A stretch of DNA of 64,000 nucleotides, from the NCBI GenBank assembly GCA_013792135.1, contig VMSP01000164.1, forward strand, positions 1 to 64,000, read 5' to 3'. Below the pieces are notes generated by a model, which saw only the letters and a list, made by a program, of their open reading frames with translations, was not told the origin of the DNA and searched no databases. The DNA comes from Desulfocapsa sp. (GTDB lineage: Bacteria > Desulfobacterota > Desulfobulbia > Desulfobulbales > Desulfocapsaceae). Shown one piece after another: positions 43,745 to 52,056 of this stretch; the first letter of the stretch is position 1, and the number at the start of each line of letters is the position of its first letter. Position numbers and translations under genes: made by a program.

Positions 43745-44453
43745 GGAGACCCAGATCAGCAATTGGCAAAGGCTCCAGTCGCTGAGGAATGATCGTTCTT
43801 CATCCCTGTCCTGCGGTCGCTCCAGCGCCGTCCTTGGCGCCCGCGACACTGAAGCGTCCATACTTTACGAAATCATTATTGTCGATGGTGGCAGCAGTGA
43901 CAAGACCGTATCTCTGGCTCGCAGCCATGGATTACGGGTCGAGACCTGCAATTCCGGCCGTGGAGCCCAGCTCAACCACGGGGCCAGATTGGCCAGCGGA
44001 AAGGTCCTGCTCTTTCTCCATGCCGACACCGAGCTGCCCTGCGGTTTTGCCAAGTCAATTCTGCATTGCCTGAACGAGCCCGCAACCATTGCCGGAGCCT
44101 TCCGCCTCAAGATTCATAATGGAGGTCTGCTGCTGCGATTCATCTGTTTCTGTGCGAATCTGCGTTCACGCCTCCTGCAGCTTCCTTATGGCGACCAGGC
44201 CCTATTTATCAGGCGTGACGACTTTCTACAACTGGGTGGGTTCCCGGAAACCCCTATCATGGAAGATTTCATCTTTGTTAAAAAAGCCCGACAGGCTGGC
44301 AGAATCACCACCCTGCCCCTGAGTGTGACCACCTCGGCCAGACGCTGGCAGCGCGTGGGAATCGTCCGCACCACCCTTATCAACCAGCTGGTGATCCTTG
44401 GCTATTATACCCGTGTCCCTTTACAAAAGCTGGCCTCATTGTACCGAAGGTAG
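43686..44453 (+). CDS. TIGR04283 family glycosyltransferase with an inserted repeat
   Basis: A 255-aa GT2-type glycosyltransferase. The family start ISIIIPTLNEE (residues 11-21) and EIIIVDGGSSDKTVSLA (62-78) are normally separated by about 15 residues. Here there are about 40, because the palindromic repeat (43776-43859) is inserted in frame, encoding around residues 34-59 (key SSAVLGARDT). The rest (HADTELP, GDQALFIRRDDF, GGFPETPIMEDF) is intact. The insertion is at a loop between the first strand-helix and second strand, so the enzyme may still work. The start overlaps the preceding gene and lacks a good ribosome-binding site. Confidence 0.88.
   Translation: MTSIPLQTLDISIIIPTLNEETQISNWQRLQSLRNDRSSSLSCGRSSAVLGARDTEASILYEIIIVDGGSSDKTVSLARSHGLRVETCNSGRGAQLNHGARLASGKVLLFLHADTELPCGFAKSILHCLNEPATIAGAFRLKIHNGGLLLRFICFCANLRSRLLQLPYGDQALFIRRDDFLQLGGFPETPIMEDFIFVKKARQAGRITTLPLSVTTSARRWQRVGIVRTTLINQLVILGYYTRVPLQKLASLYRR
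43776..43859 (+). repeat. 54-bp coding palindromic repeat, copy A (with degenerate part-copy)
   Basis: The core 43814-43859 matches the shared element. It contains GTCGC (43816-43820) and GCGAC (43843-43847), an inner GCGCC/GGCGC pair and GCGACACT after the loop. The right end diverges from the other copies. A degenerate partial unit (from CAGTCGCT at 43776 to 43813) precedes it. The host frame remains open. Confidence 0.75.
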
Positions 44454-45083
44454 GGGGCCCACTGGGGATTTTTCTACTGGAGTTTTATTCACTGGTACCT
44501 GCTTCGCAGGAATTGACAATGGGACAACCGGCTCAGCAGCAGGCGCCACGGTCTGATCAGAAATCGCCGGTTCCTTCTTCTCAAAGGCCTTCCGTACCTT
44601 TTCATCCTTAATCACCTGCTGAAACAGGGTCATAGCTTGGGACAGATAGGGGCACAGCTGACACTGGCGCAGCATGGGCGTATCAGCGCCCAGAAAAGTG
44701 GTGAGAAGCATATGAAGGAGAATGGCAAGGATCAGGGCCTTGATCGCGCCAAAGAGGGCGCCAAGCACTTTATCAAACCAGCCGGCAATGGTCAATTGCA
44801 CCACTCCGGTCAAGGCCTTGCCAAGAAGCATGGTCAGCACATAGGTACAGGCAAAGACAATGGCATAGGCCAGAAGAAATACGACTTGAGGATTTTCTGA
44901 AACCCCTCGCAAAAAAGGAAAAAGTTTGTCATGATACTGCCCGGAGACAAGATATCCGACATAGAGGGCAACAAGCACCGTGACCTGGCCCAACAGCCCG
45001 ACCCAGATCCCGCGCGCCATAAAAAAAACAAAAATGGCTATGATGACAAGATCATACGCCGTCATATTAAACCAAATGTCCAT
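44436..45083 (-). CDS. CvpA family membrane protein
   Basis: A 215-aa protein with four hydrophobic segments in the first 140 residues (for example YDLVIIAIFVFFMARGIWVGL and VVFLLAYAIVFACTYVLTM) in the pattern of colicin V production protein CvpA. A Pro/Lys-rich C-terminal tail (about 175-215) follows. Its role is not well defined; in E. coli it is needed for colicin V secretion. It converges with the glycosyltransferase gene with an 18-bp 3' overlap. Confidence 0.85.
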   Translation of the reverse strand: MDIWFNMTAYDLVIIAIFVFFMARGIWVGLLGQVTVLVALYVGYLVSGQYHDKLFPFLRGVSENPQVVFLLAYAIVFACTYVLTMLLGKALTGVVQLTIAGWFDKVLGALFGAIKALILAILLHMLLTTFLGADTPMLRQCQLCPYLSQAMTLFQQVIKDEKVRKAFEKKEPAISDQTVAPAAEPVVPLSIPAKQVPVNKTPVEKSPVGPLPSVQ

Positions 45084-45205
45084 ATCTCTTCCCCACAGAA
45101 GATAATTAACAACTCAGACCAGCAAGGCCTACATCCTGCATCGTTTTTAGCAGGAACAGTTGAAATTGCAAGAAATTATTTCTCTCTTTAACCCGACAAC
45201 AGGCC

Positions 45206-46141
45206 ATGCAACTCGCTCCCCTCCCGGAATCCCTGTCCGTTATTATCAGCAAGATCTTTGCACAGACACGCCTTCAGGCAACAATGCTGGATCTTGGTCA
45301 GCTCTGCACTCTCCTCCACAACGGACAGGAAAAGGCCATATGCGAGAAGTGGTTGCACCAGGTTGAAGAGGAAAAACTAAACACCCTGCACTATGAGAAG
45401 AGACACCTTGAGTGGCTAGGCGGCAGGATCTGCGCTAAAGCAGCCTCCCTCCGATACCTCCTGGGCAGCCATGGCAATCAGTCAGAACAGACCTCCATAC
45501 CTGCTCCGCACCTCCAGATCATGCCCTCCGCCTCTGGCCGCCCCTTCCTCGACTGCAAGGCCCTGCCTAAAAATCTAAACATGCCCCATATCTCCATCTC
45601 CCATTCAAAGGGATATGCCATGGCCGTGGCCGCTTCCAGCCATTGCGGCATAGATATCCAGGCAGACAGCAAGGCCCTGGATCGGGTGAAAGATCGTTTC
45701 TGTTCCAAAGAAGAAGAAGAACTTCTTGGCCGCGAGTTGAAGCAATTGCAGCTACCAGAGCACCTCACCCTGCTCTGGGCAGCCAAAGAGGCTGTCAAAA
45801 AGGCCACTCCTCTTGAGAGCATGCCCGGATTTCTTGATCTTATGCTGACTCATATCCAGACGACGGCCAAGGATGGCCTAGTGTCGCGGGTGCCAGGGAC
45901 GGCGCAAGAGCGACCGACGGCCAAGGAAGGTCTTGTGTCGCTCGAGCCAGGGATGGCGCATGAGCGACCGTCCCCGAAGACAGAATCCCAGACGACCTGC
46001 CTCTTCACCCTTGATTTTCAAGAAGACCGGAAGAAGCCCTTCAGCCCTCAATTTCAATTCCAAGTAGCGGTCTGCCTGCACCAGGGATATGGAATTGGTC
46101 TGTGCGTCATTCCCTCTCAAGCTGGAGAAAACAATGCCTGA
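45206..46141 (+). CDS. Sfp-type 4'-phosphopantetheinyl transferase with tandem repeat insert
   Basis: A 311-aa enzyme that would attach phosphopantetheine to carrier proteins. Family motifs: HISISHSKGYAMAVAAS-type P1/P2 (key SHS), GIDIQADSKALDRVKDRF (metal-binding Asp pair) and LLWAAKEAVKKATP (WxxKEAxxK). It is longer than usual Sfp enzymes, largely because residues 220-255 are two 18-residue repeat units (TAKDGLVSRVPGTAQERP, then TAKEGLVSLEPGMAHERP) encoded by tandem 54-bp repeats. The insert lies after the catalytic core motif. It overlaps mutM by 8 bp. Confidence 0.88.
   Translation: MQLAPLPESLSVIISKIFAQTRLQATMLDLGQLCTLLHNGQEKAICEKWLHQVEEEKLNTLHYEKRHLEWLGGRICAKAASLRYLLGSHGNQSEQTSIPAPHLQIMPSASGRPFLDCKALPKNLNMPHISISHSKGYAMAVAASSHCGIDIQADSKALDRVKDRFCSKEEEELLGRELKQLQLPEHLTLLWAAKEAVKKATPLESMPGFLDLMLTHIQTTAKDGLVSRVPGTAQERPTAKEGLVSLEPGMAHERPSPKTESQTTCLFTLDFQEDRKKPFSPQFQFQVAVCLHQGYGIGLCVIPSQAGENNA
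45863..45970 (-). repeat. 54-bp coding palindromic repeats, tandem copies C1 and C2
   Basis: Two adjacent 54-bp units, 45863-45916 and 45917-45970, are 46/54 identical. They are inverted relative to copies A and B. Each is exactly 18 codons, so the host reading frame is preserved. On the minus strand each starts CGGTCGCTC and ends near TTGGCCGT. Confidence 0.85.
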
Positions 46142-47021
46142 ACTCCCTGAGGTCGAGGTCATCTGCCAGGGCCTGCGCCCGCACCTGACCGGGCGGGTCA
46201 TCACAGCCATCCAGAGCAGCGGCAAAGATCTGCGTCACCCGGTTCCCCATAGCCTCATGAACGAGATACTCTGCGGCCAGACGATCCGTGCTGTCACGCG
46301 ACGAGCCAAGTATCTGCTCATCGAGACCGAAGACGAAAAGCTCAGTCGCTCCTCCGCCGTCCTTGACGCCCGCGACACTAGATCATCCCTGACCGTCGTC
46401 ATCATCCATCTGGGCATGACCGGCAACCTTGGCATCTTCCCCCACGCTACCCCGCTCAAGATCCATGATCATGTCCGCTGGCGACTGGACAATGGTCTTG
46501 AGCTGCGCCTCAACGACACCAGACGTTTTGGCGCAGTGTGGCTGCTGACCCCCAAACAGGCAGAGAACATAGAGACGGATTTTTTCGGGACCACCGGGCC
46601 TGAACCCTTCAGCAAGACCTGCACCCCTGCCCATTTCATGGCCCTGGCTCGGGCAAGGAAGCAACCAGTCAAGACCTTTCTTATGGATAGCAAGGTGGTG
46701 GCAGGCATCGGCAATATCTACGCCAACGAGGCCCTTTTTGCCGCCGGCATCCATCCCTGCCGCGAGGTTTGCACCTTACAAGAAGACGACTGGCAGCTAC
46801 TCATCCAGCTGATCCGCCAGATCCTGATCCAGGCCATTGCCTGCGGCGGTTCAACCATCAGTGATTTTATCAATGCCAGCGGAGAGAGCGGCTACTTTCA
46901 GATGAACTTCAAGGTCTATGGCAGGAAAGGTCAACCCTGTCACCAGTGCGGCTCACCAATAGAAAAAACTCAGATAAGCGGCAGGGCAAGTTACTTCTGT
47001 CCCAGTTGCCAGAAAGGATAA
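46134..47021 (+). CDS. mutM: Formamidopyrimidine-DNA glycosylase with inserted repeat
   Basis: A 295-aa base-excision repair glycosylase for oxidised purines. The start at ATG 46134 (GGAG nine bases upstream) gives MPELPEVEV with the catalytic Pro2/Glu3. The zinc finger CHQCGSPIEKTQISGRASYFCPSC-type (key CHQC and CPSC) is intact at the C-terminus. Between the strands YLLIETED (residues 60-67) and VVIIHLGMTG (88-97) about 17 extra residues (key SSAVLDARDT) are encoded by repeat copy B. This region is a short turn in other MutM proteins. The rest is normal, so activity is plausible. Confidence 0.92.
   Translation: MPELPEVEVICQGLRPHLTGRVITAIQSSGKDLRHPVPHSLMNEILCGQTIRAVTRRAKYLLIETEDEKLSRSSAVLDARDTRSSLTVVIIHLGMTGNLGIFPHATPLKIHDHVRWRLDNGLELRLNDTRRFGAVWLLTPKQAENIETDFFGTTGPEPFSKTCTPAHFMALARARKQPVKTFLMDSKVVAGIGNIYANEALFAAGIHPCREVCTLQEDDWQLLIQLIRQILIQAIACGGSTISDFINASGESGYFQMNFKVYGRKGQPCHQCGSPIEKTQISGRASYFCPSCQKG
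46343..46396 (+). repeat. 54-bp coding palindromic repeat, copy B
   Basis: A full 54-bp copy running from CAGTCGCTCC to CTGACCGT. It shares GTCGC...GCGAC arms and the GCCGTCCTTG core with copy A, and the CATCC(C/T)TG(A/G)CCGT tail with the tandem copies. It lies in frame within mutM. Confidence 0.85.
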
Positions 47022-47041
47022 AAGGACCCCAAGCCCTTCCC

Positions 47042-47470
47042 TCACATCTGGCCGACAATCTTTTCGAGAATGGCACTGAACATCTCCTGCTCCTCGCTGG
47101 ACAGGGCAGATGTGATCTCTTCCGTCAACCGCAGATGATATTGATGGTGCTGACCAAAAAGCACCTGCCCTTTTTCCGTCAGTTCGATCAGCCAGGAACG
47201 GCGGTCTGTCTCATGGGGCGTTCTCTGCAGCAGCCCCTGCTCCTCCAACCGGTCCACCATCACCGTCAGGGTGCCGGTGGTCACCCCCATCTTTCTTGCC
47301 AGTTCCTTCATCTGCAGAGAGACACCATGCCCTACGATTTCAACGGTATGCATCTGAGCCGTGGAAAGCCCGGAGCCCCTGAGGACATCCTGCTCCCAGA
47401 ATGACATTTTCTCATACCATTCAACAAGTAGATGAGAAAGCTTTTCAATCCTGGTTAAAGGGACAGACAT
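47042..47470 (-). CDS. MarR-family transcriptional regulator
   Basis: A 142-aa winged-helix repressor. The start is chosen at the ATG at 47470, which is preceded by GAGGAAGAG; the longer frame is possible. It has the MarR wing pattern VSLQMKELARKMGVTTGTLTVMVDRLEEQGLL (key MKELA...GVT.GT.T..VDRLE) and RTPHETDRRSWLIELTEKG. It overlaps the end of the cation-efflux gene by 16 bp, so the two are co-translated. A large palindrome upstream of that operon is the likely operator. Metal or other ligand is unknown. Confidence 0.88.
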   Translation of the reverse strand: MSVPLTRIEKLSHLLVEWYEKMSFWEQDVLRGSGLSTAQMHTVEIVGHGVSLQMKELARKMGVTTGTLTVMVDRLEEQGLLQRTPHETDRRSWLIELTEKGQVLFGQHHQYHLRLTEEITSALSSEEQEMFSAILEKIVGQM

Positions 47471-48384
47471 GACTCTTCCTCGCAAATATTCAGCTCTATG
47501 GTCAGGTGCGAAATATCCTTAAAATCGCCCAGTAATTCCTTGTAATAGTCGATCTTCTGCGGGTGATGGGTGACAATGGAGATAATGGCCGCATAGTCTG
47601 CCGGCCCCACCCTCCAGACATGCATATCCGCAATCCGGTTGTCCAACGCTCCCTCAATTTTTTCCTTGATGACCGCCAGATTTTTGGCCTCCATGCTGCC
47701 ATCCAGCAGGATAAATCCCGTCTCCCGTAACAGACCATAGGCCCAGCGGGCAATAACTGCCGCGCCAACTATGCCGATCACGGGATCAAGCCAATTCCAG
47801 CCCAGATATTTACCGAGAATCAGAGCACCAATGGCAAGTATCGAAGTCAAAGCATCAGCCAGGACATGCAGGTAGGCCGCCTTGAGATTGTGATCATGGT
47901 GATACTGATCATCATCAGGGCCATGATGATCCCGAAGGAGAAAAGCACTGACGACATTGACCAAAAGCCCAAGGACAGCCACACCAATGGCCTCATTGAA
48001 ATGGATCGGATGCGGAGTCACCAAGCGCTGACCCGACTCAATGAGCATGATAAGGGAGACCACGCCCAAAATAATGGCGCTGGCAAAGCCCCCAAGCACA
48101 CTGACCTTGCCGGTCCCAAAGGAAAAGTCCTTGCTGCTCGTGTGCCTCTGGGCATAGCGATAGGCAAAGATCGCGATCATGAATGCGACCGCATGAGTGC
48201 CCATGTGCCAGCCATCGGCCAACAGGGCCATTGAACCATAAGTTATGCCCGCTGTCACCTCAAGAAGCATGGTAATGGCGGTCAGAATCAGCACCTGCCT
48301 GGTTCGTCGCTCGCCATGTTCCTGAATGACCACAAAGTCATGTTGATGCTGCCAGGGCTCAATTGAATGAGTATGCATCTGCAA
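47455..48384 (-). CDS. Cation diffusion facilitator (CDF) family metal efflux protein, DmeF-like
   Basis: A 309-aa inner-membrane divalent-cation/proton antiporter. Six hydrophobic spans are visible. The zinc/cobalt-type motif is LADGWHMGTHAVAF (near residue 57), with a second HVLADALTSI motif. A His-rich loop (HHGPDDDQYHHDH) precedes it, and the C-terminal cytoplasmic domain has DMHVWRVGP. The His-rich loop and the H-x-x-x-H pattern fit Zn or Co export. It is the first gene of the efflux-MarR operon. Confidence 0.9.
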   Translation of the reverse strand: MQMHTHSIEPWQHQHDFVVIQEHGERRTRQVLILTAITMLLEVTAGITYGSMALLADGWHMGTHAVAFMIAIFAYRYAQRHTSSKDFSFGTGKVSVLGGFASAIILGVVSLIMLIESGQRLVTPHPIHFNEAIGVAVLGLLVNVVSAFLLRDHHGPDDDQYHHDHNLKAAYLHVLADALTSILAIGALILGKYLGWNWLDPVIGIVGAAVIARWAYGLLRETGFILLDGSMEAKNLAVIKEKIEGALDNRIADMHVWRVGPADYAAIISIVTHHPQKIDYYKELLGDFKDISHLTIELNICEEESCLSL

Positions 48385-48440
48385 CCTCTCTAAAAAAAAC
48401 TGCCTTTATCCTTACCTCCACTTCAAGGAGAACAGATACA

Positions 48441-48487
48441 GCCATATTGTTTGACTGTCAAGATACTTGTCAGTCAAACAATATGGC
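48441..48487. promoter_or_regulatory. Large palindromic operator of the CDF-MarR operon
   Basis: Arms 48441-48457 and 48471-48487 are perfectly complementary (17 bp each), separated by 13 bases that contain a further CAAG/CTTG pair. It sits about 57 bases upstream of the CDF gene start. On the minus strand TTGACA is followed after 17 bp by TATCTG, so the palindrome would cover the promoter. Likely bound by the MarR protein; inferred. Confidence 0.6.
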
Positions 48488-48615
48488 CCATATGACCAAT
48501 CAGAACATGAGCCATCAACATTGTTGTTTCTTAATGTTTCTGGTATAAAAGAAAAGTTTTCTAAAAATATTTTTTCCCTTCTTCACCTTTTACACAGACA
48601 AGTAATCCTTTCCCC

Positions 48616-49398
48616 ATGATAGGTATCTTTGATTCAGGCATTGGCGGCATGACAGTGGCACGGGCAGTGGAACAACTGCTGCCCGATTACTCCATCGTTT
48701 ATTTCGGTGACATTGCCCGCACCCCCTATGGTTCAAAAAGTGCGGCAACCATCACCGATTACTCCCTGCGGAACACCGAATTCCTCCTCCAGAAAGGGGC
48801 GGAGATCATCATCATTGCCTGCAACACAGCCTCCAGCGTGGCAACTGAGGCATTACGCCGAGAATTTCAGGTGCCGATCATTGAGGTTATCACCCCGGCA
48901 GCCAACAAGGCCGTTGCTACCAGCAAATCAGGCAGGATCGGGGTCATCGGCACCAGGGCCACCATCAGAAGCGGGGTATACGAACAGACCATCTGCGATC
49001 AACGTCCTGATTTTCACGTATTCTCCGAGGCCTGCCCTCTGCTCGTCCCGCTTGTGGAAGAGGGGTGGACAAACAAACAGGAGACCAAGATGATTCTCCG
49101 GCGCTACCTGCACCCCTTGAGAGATAAGCAGATCGACACCCTGGTACTTGGCTGCACCCACTATCCTCTACTCACTCAACTGATCCAGACAAGAGTGGGC
49201 AAACGAGTTACCCTTATTGACTCCTCGGTGGAGACCGCACATTATGTCAAAGACCTTCTGACTGAACAACCGCACCTCGTCGCCAAAAAAGATCGCGGCA
49301 TAGCCACCCACCGCTACTATGTCTCAGACCTGACCGATTCCGCGCAAAAGGTTGCCCGGAAGATATTTGAACGCCCCCTGGAGCTGATCCTTACATGA
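48616..49398 (+). CDS. murI: Glutamate racemase
   Basis: A 260-aa racemase supplying D-glutamate for peptidoglycan. It starts MIGIFDSGIGGMTVARAVEQ-type (key DSGIGG with the Asp) and has the two catalytic cysteines in IIACNTASS (near residue 75) and LGCTHYPLL (near 186). Length is standard. It overlaps the lolA start by 4 bp (ATGA). Confidence 0.96.
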   Translation: MIGIFDSGIGGMTVARAVEQLLPDYSIVYFGDIARTPYGSKSAATITDYSLRNTEFLLQKGAEIIIIACNTASSVATEALRREFQVPIIEVITPAANKAVATSKSGRIGVIGTRATIRSGVYEQTICDQRPDFHVFSEACPLLVPLVEEGWTNKQETKMILRRYLHPLRDKQIDTLVLGCTHYPLLTQLIQTRVGKRVTLIDSSVETAHYVKDLLTEQPHLVAKKDRGIATHRYYVSDLTDSAQKVARKIFERPLELILT

Positions 49399-50150
49399 AA
49401 CCTTTTCTGACCCAACCATCCCTAGGAGCCCGCACACTTTTGCTATCGCTCTCCGCACTCATTTTCCTGCTCCTGCACCAGCCACTCTTTGCCGGCCTGA
49501 ACGTGATCGAGTCCCCGGAGGATATCGCCCGGAGACTGCAACAGAACTATGATCAGATCAAGAGTCTCAGCTTTCACTTCACCCAAAGCACTGAAGGGGA
49601 GCTCAGCGGCAGACCGCAACAGGGAAGCGGTACAGCCTGGTTTGTTAAAGAGAAAAAAAGTAAGGGATTTTCCGGCACCGTCGGCAAGATGCGCTGGGAC
49701 TACACCAGCCCGGACAAGCAGATTCTGGTCAGCGATGGCGTAGATTTTTCAATGTACTTTGCCAAACTTGAACAGATGATCATCAGTCCTGCCGAGTCCA
49801 TGCAAACAGATATCACCTACGCTTTTTTCACCGGCGCCGGTAACCTGCTTAAAGATTTTACCATCTCTGCACCCAATCCAGCGTTTACCCCGAGAAAAGA
49901 GGATGCCGGCCGCTACAAGGTCATCAAGCTCATCCCTAAGGAAAATAAATCCCAAGTGAGCGAGATCCATCTATGGGTGACCCCGGATTCACTGATCCAG
50001 CGCATGGAGATCCTTGACCATTTTGAGACTAAGACCACCCTTGAATTCAGCAATCTGGAGACCAACACCCTGCCCACTGATGACCCCAAGGCCATGGATG
50101 CGCTGTTTAGCTTTACCCCGCCTGAGGGAACAGAAATCATCTATCAATGA
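49395..50150 (+). CDS. lolA: Outer-membrane lipoprotein carrier LolA
   Basis: A 251-aa periplasmic chaperone carrying lipoproteins from LolCDE to the outer membrane. It has a signal peptide (LLLSLSALIFLLLHQPLFAG). The body matches LolA: IARRLQQNYDQIKSLSFHFTQ, then GTAWFVKEKKSKGFSGTVGKMRWDYTSPDKQILVSDG-type (key MRWDY and ...IL.SDG). It is embedded between murI and a radical SAM gene by two ATGA overlaps. Confidence 0.92.
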   Translation: MKPFLTQPSLGARTLLLSLSALIFLLLHQPLFAGLNVIESPEDIARRLQQNYDQIKSLSFHFTQSTEGELSGRPQQGSGTAWFVKEKKSKGFSGTVGKMRWDYTSPDKQILVSDGVDFSMYFAKLEQMIISPAESMQTDITYAFFTGAGNLLKDFTISAPNPAFTPRKEDAGRYKVIKLIPKENKSQVSEIHLWVTPDSLIQRMEILDHFETKTTLEFSNLETNTLPTDDPKAMDALFSFTPPEGTEIIYQ

Positions 50151-51961
50151 ACACGCCAGCGGCTGATGTCTTTCGGGTCGCCCTGATCTCCATGCCCTGG
50201 TCGATCTTGAATCGGCCTTCCATTCAACTGGGCGCTCTTAAGGCTTGGCTGGACCGCGATGACGCCATCCAGGCCCACATCTTCCACCCTTACCTCCAGG
50301 TCGCAAAGGCTCTTGGAACCGAGATCTATCACCATCTGGCCAGGAACAGTTGGGCCGGCGAGGCCCTCTACAGCCCTCTGCTCTTTCCAGAACAACGACC
50401 ACAGGCTGCACGGCTTTTTGACGAGAGTTGCAAAGGCAAGAGAGAGTTGCGCGCACTTGATTTTGATCAAACCGTCCAGATACTTGACCTTTCCCTCGAC
50501 CAATGGCTGGCTGACCTTGATCTCGCCAGCTTTCACCTGATCGGATTTTCCATCTGCTTCAATCAGCTGCTCTCTTCACTCACCGCGGCGCAGCGCATCA
50601 AAAAGATCCACCCCACCCTGCCCATTGTGATCGGTGGTTCCGGATGTGTCGGGACGATAGGTGCATCTCTGCTGGGAAACTTTTCTCAGATTGACTATGT
50701 TATTTCCGGGGAAGGAGAAGAAGCCCTGACCAAGCTCTGCCTTTGCCTGCAACAGAACAACGACCCGGAAACCCTGCCGCCACAGATCATCCTGCGGATG
50801 CGACCTTTCACCGAAGGCCCCTGCCGGGGTATTCCTGACCTGAACAGACTGCCGACGCCAGATTACGCCCCTTACTTTCAGCAGATGCAGGACACCTTCC
50901 CCGGCCAGCCCTTCATCCCCATTCTACCCCTTGAATTCTCCAGAGGCTGCTGGTGGAACCGCTGCACCTTCTGCAACCTGAACCTGCAATGGCAGGGATA
51001 CAGGTGGAAAAAAAACGACAAGGTGGCACGCGAGGTGGCAGAACAATCCCTTCGCCATGGCTGTCTTGACTTTACCTTTACCGACAATGCCCTGCCGCCA
51101 AAAGAGGCGGATCTCTTTTTTCAAACCATGGCTGAAGAGAAGATCGATTATGACTTCTTTGCCGAGATTCGGGTGATCAGTGATGGTGACAAACTGGCAG
51201 CCTACCGTCGCGGCGGCCTCTCTTCGGTCCAGGTCGGCATTGAGGCCCTCTCCACTTCCCTGCTCGCCAGAATGGAAAAAGGCACCACGGTCATGGACAA
51301 TATCGCTGCCATGAAACAGAGCCGATTGTGCCACATGCAGCTTGATGGCAACCTGATCACCGAATTCCCCGGCAGTACCAAGGAAGAAGTAGCTGAGACC
51401 CTTTACAATCTGGATTTCGTCCTTCCCTTCACCCCGCTTACCGCCGCCTCATTTTTCCTTGGACACGGCTCACCTGTCTGTAATAATCCAAAAGAGTTCG
51501 GCATCTCAGCTGTAATCCAGCACCCCAAAAACCGCAGGCTTTTTCCTCAAGAGCTCCTTGCCGGAATGGAGATGTTGATCAAGGAGCATCGGGGCGACCG
51601 AACCTTGCAGCGCCGACTCTGGCAGCCTGTCTCTCAAAAAATTGCCCAATGGCAGTCCTTCCACACCCATGGCGATCTTCATGGAATCCCAGCGCTGAGC
51701 TACCGGGACGGCGACTCCTTTCTCATCATCCGTCAGGAACAGATCAATGGCCCCTGCCTGCAGCACCGACTGCGCGGGACATCCAGAGCAATCTACCTCT
51801 ACTGCCAGGAGATCCGGAATCGAAAAGAGCTGGCTCAACAGTTCCCAACCATTCCGCCCAAGGCCATGAACGATTTCCTGACCGATCTGATCACAAAACG
51901 GCTCCTCTTCCAGGAAGAAGACCGGGTGCTGGCGCTGGCGATCCCGGCCTTCGCCCCATAA
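50147..51961 (+). CDS. RiPP maturation-type B12-binding radical SAM enzyme
   Basis: A 604-aa protein similar to TIGR03975 (RiPP maturation radical SAM C-methyltransferase). The N-terminus reads RVALISMPW...RPSIQLGALKAWL, typical of that family, followed by a cobalamin-binding-like domain (VIGGSGCVGTIGASLLG near residue 165). The radical SAM cysteine cluster is RGCWWNRCTFC (CX4CX2C) near residue 267, unusually spaced. The C-terminal part has an RNLQ-type region not assigned here. Translation is coupled to lolA (ATGA). No precursor peptide gene was seen next to it. Confidence 0.82.
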   Translation: MNTPAADVFRVALISMPWSILNRPSIQLGALKAWLDRDDAIQAHIFHPYLQVAKALGTEIYHHLARNSWAGEALYSPLLFPEQRPQAARLFDESCKGKRELRALDFDQTVQILDLSLDQWLADLDLASFHLIGFSICFNQLLSSLTAAQRIKKIHPTLPIVIGGSGCVGTIGASLLGNFSQIDYVISGEGEEALTKLCLCLQQNNDPETLPPQIILRMRPFTEGPCRGIPDLNRLPTPDYAPYFQQMQDTFPGQPFIPILPLEFSRGCWWNRCTFCNLNLQWQGYRWKKNDKVAREVAEQSLRHGCLDFTFTDNALPPKEADLFFQTMAEEKIDYDFFAEIRVISDGDKLAAYRRGGLSSVQVGIEALSTSLLARMEKGTTVMDNIAAMKQSRLCHMQLDGNLITEFPGSTKEEVAETLYNLDFVLPFTPLTAASFFLGHGSPVCNNPKEFGISAVIQHPKNRRLFPQELLAGMEMLIKEHRGDRTLQRRLWQPVSQKIAQWQSFHTHGDLHGIPALSYRDGDSFLIIRQEQINGPCLQHRLRGTSRAIYLYCQEIRNRKELAQQFPTIPPKAMNDFLTDLITKRLLFQEEDRVLALAIPAFAP

Positions 51962-52056
51962 CCTCTTTTTGTTTTTAACTTTCTTCATTTTGATGGTAGT
52001 ATATTCGCATTTATTCACTCGTTATCATATCAAACATCTACACAAGGGTATTACCC

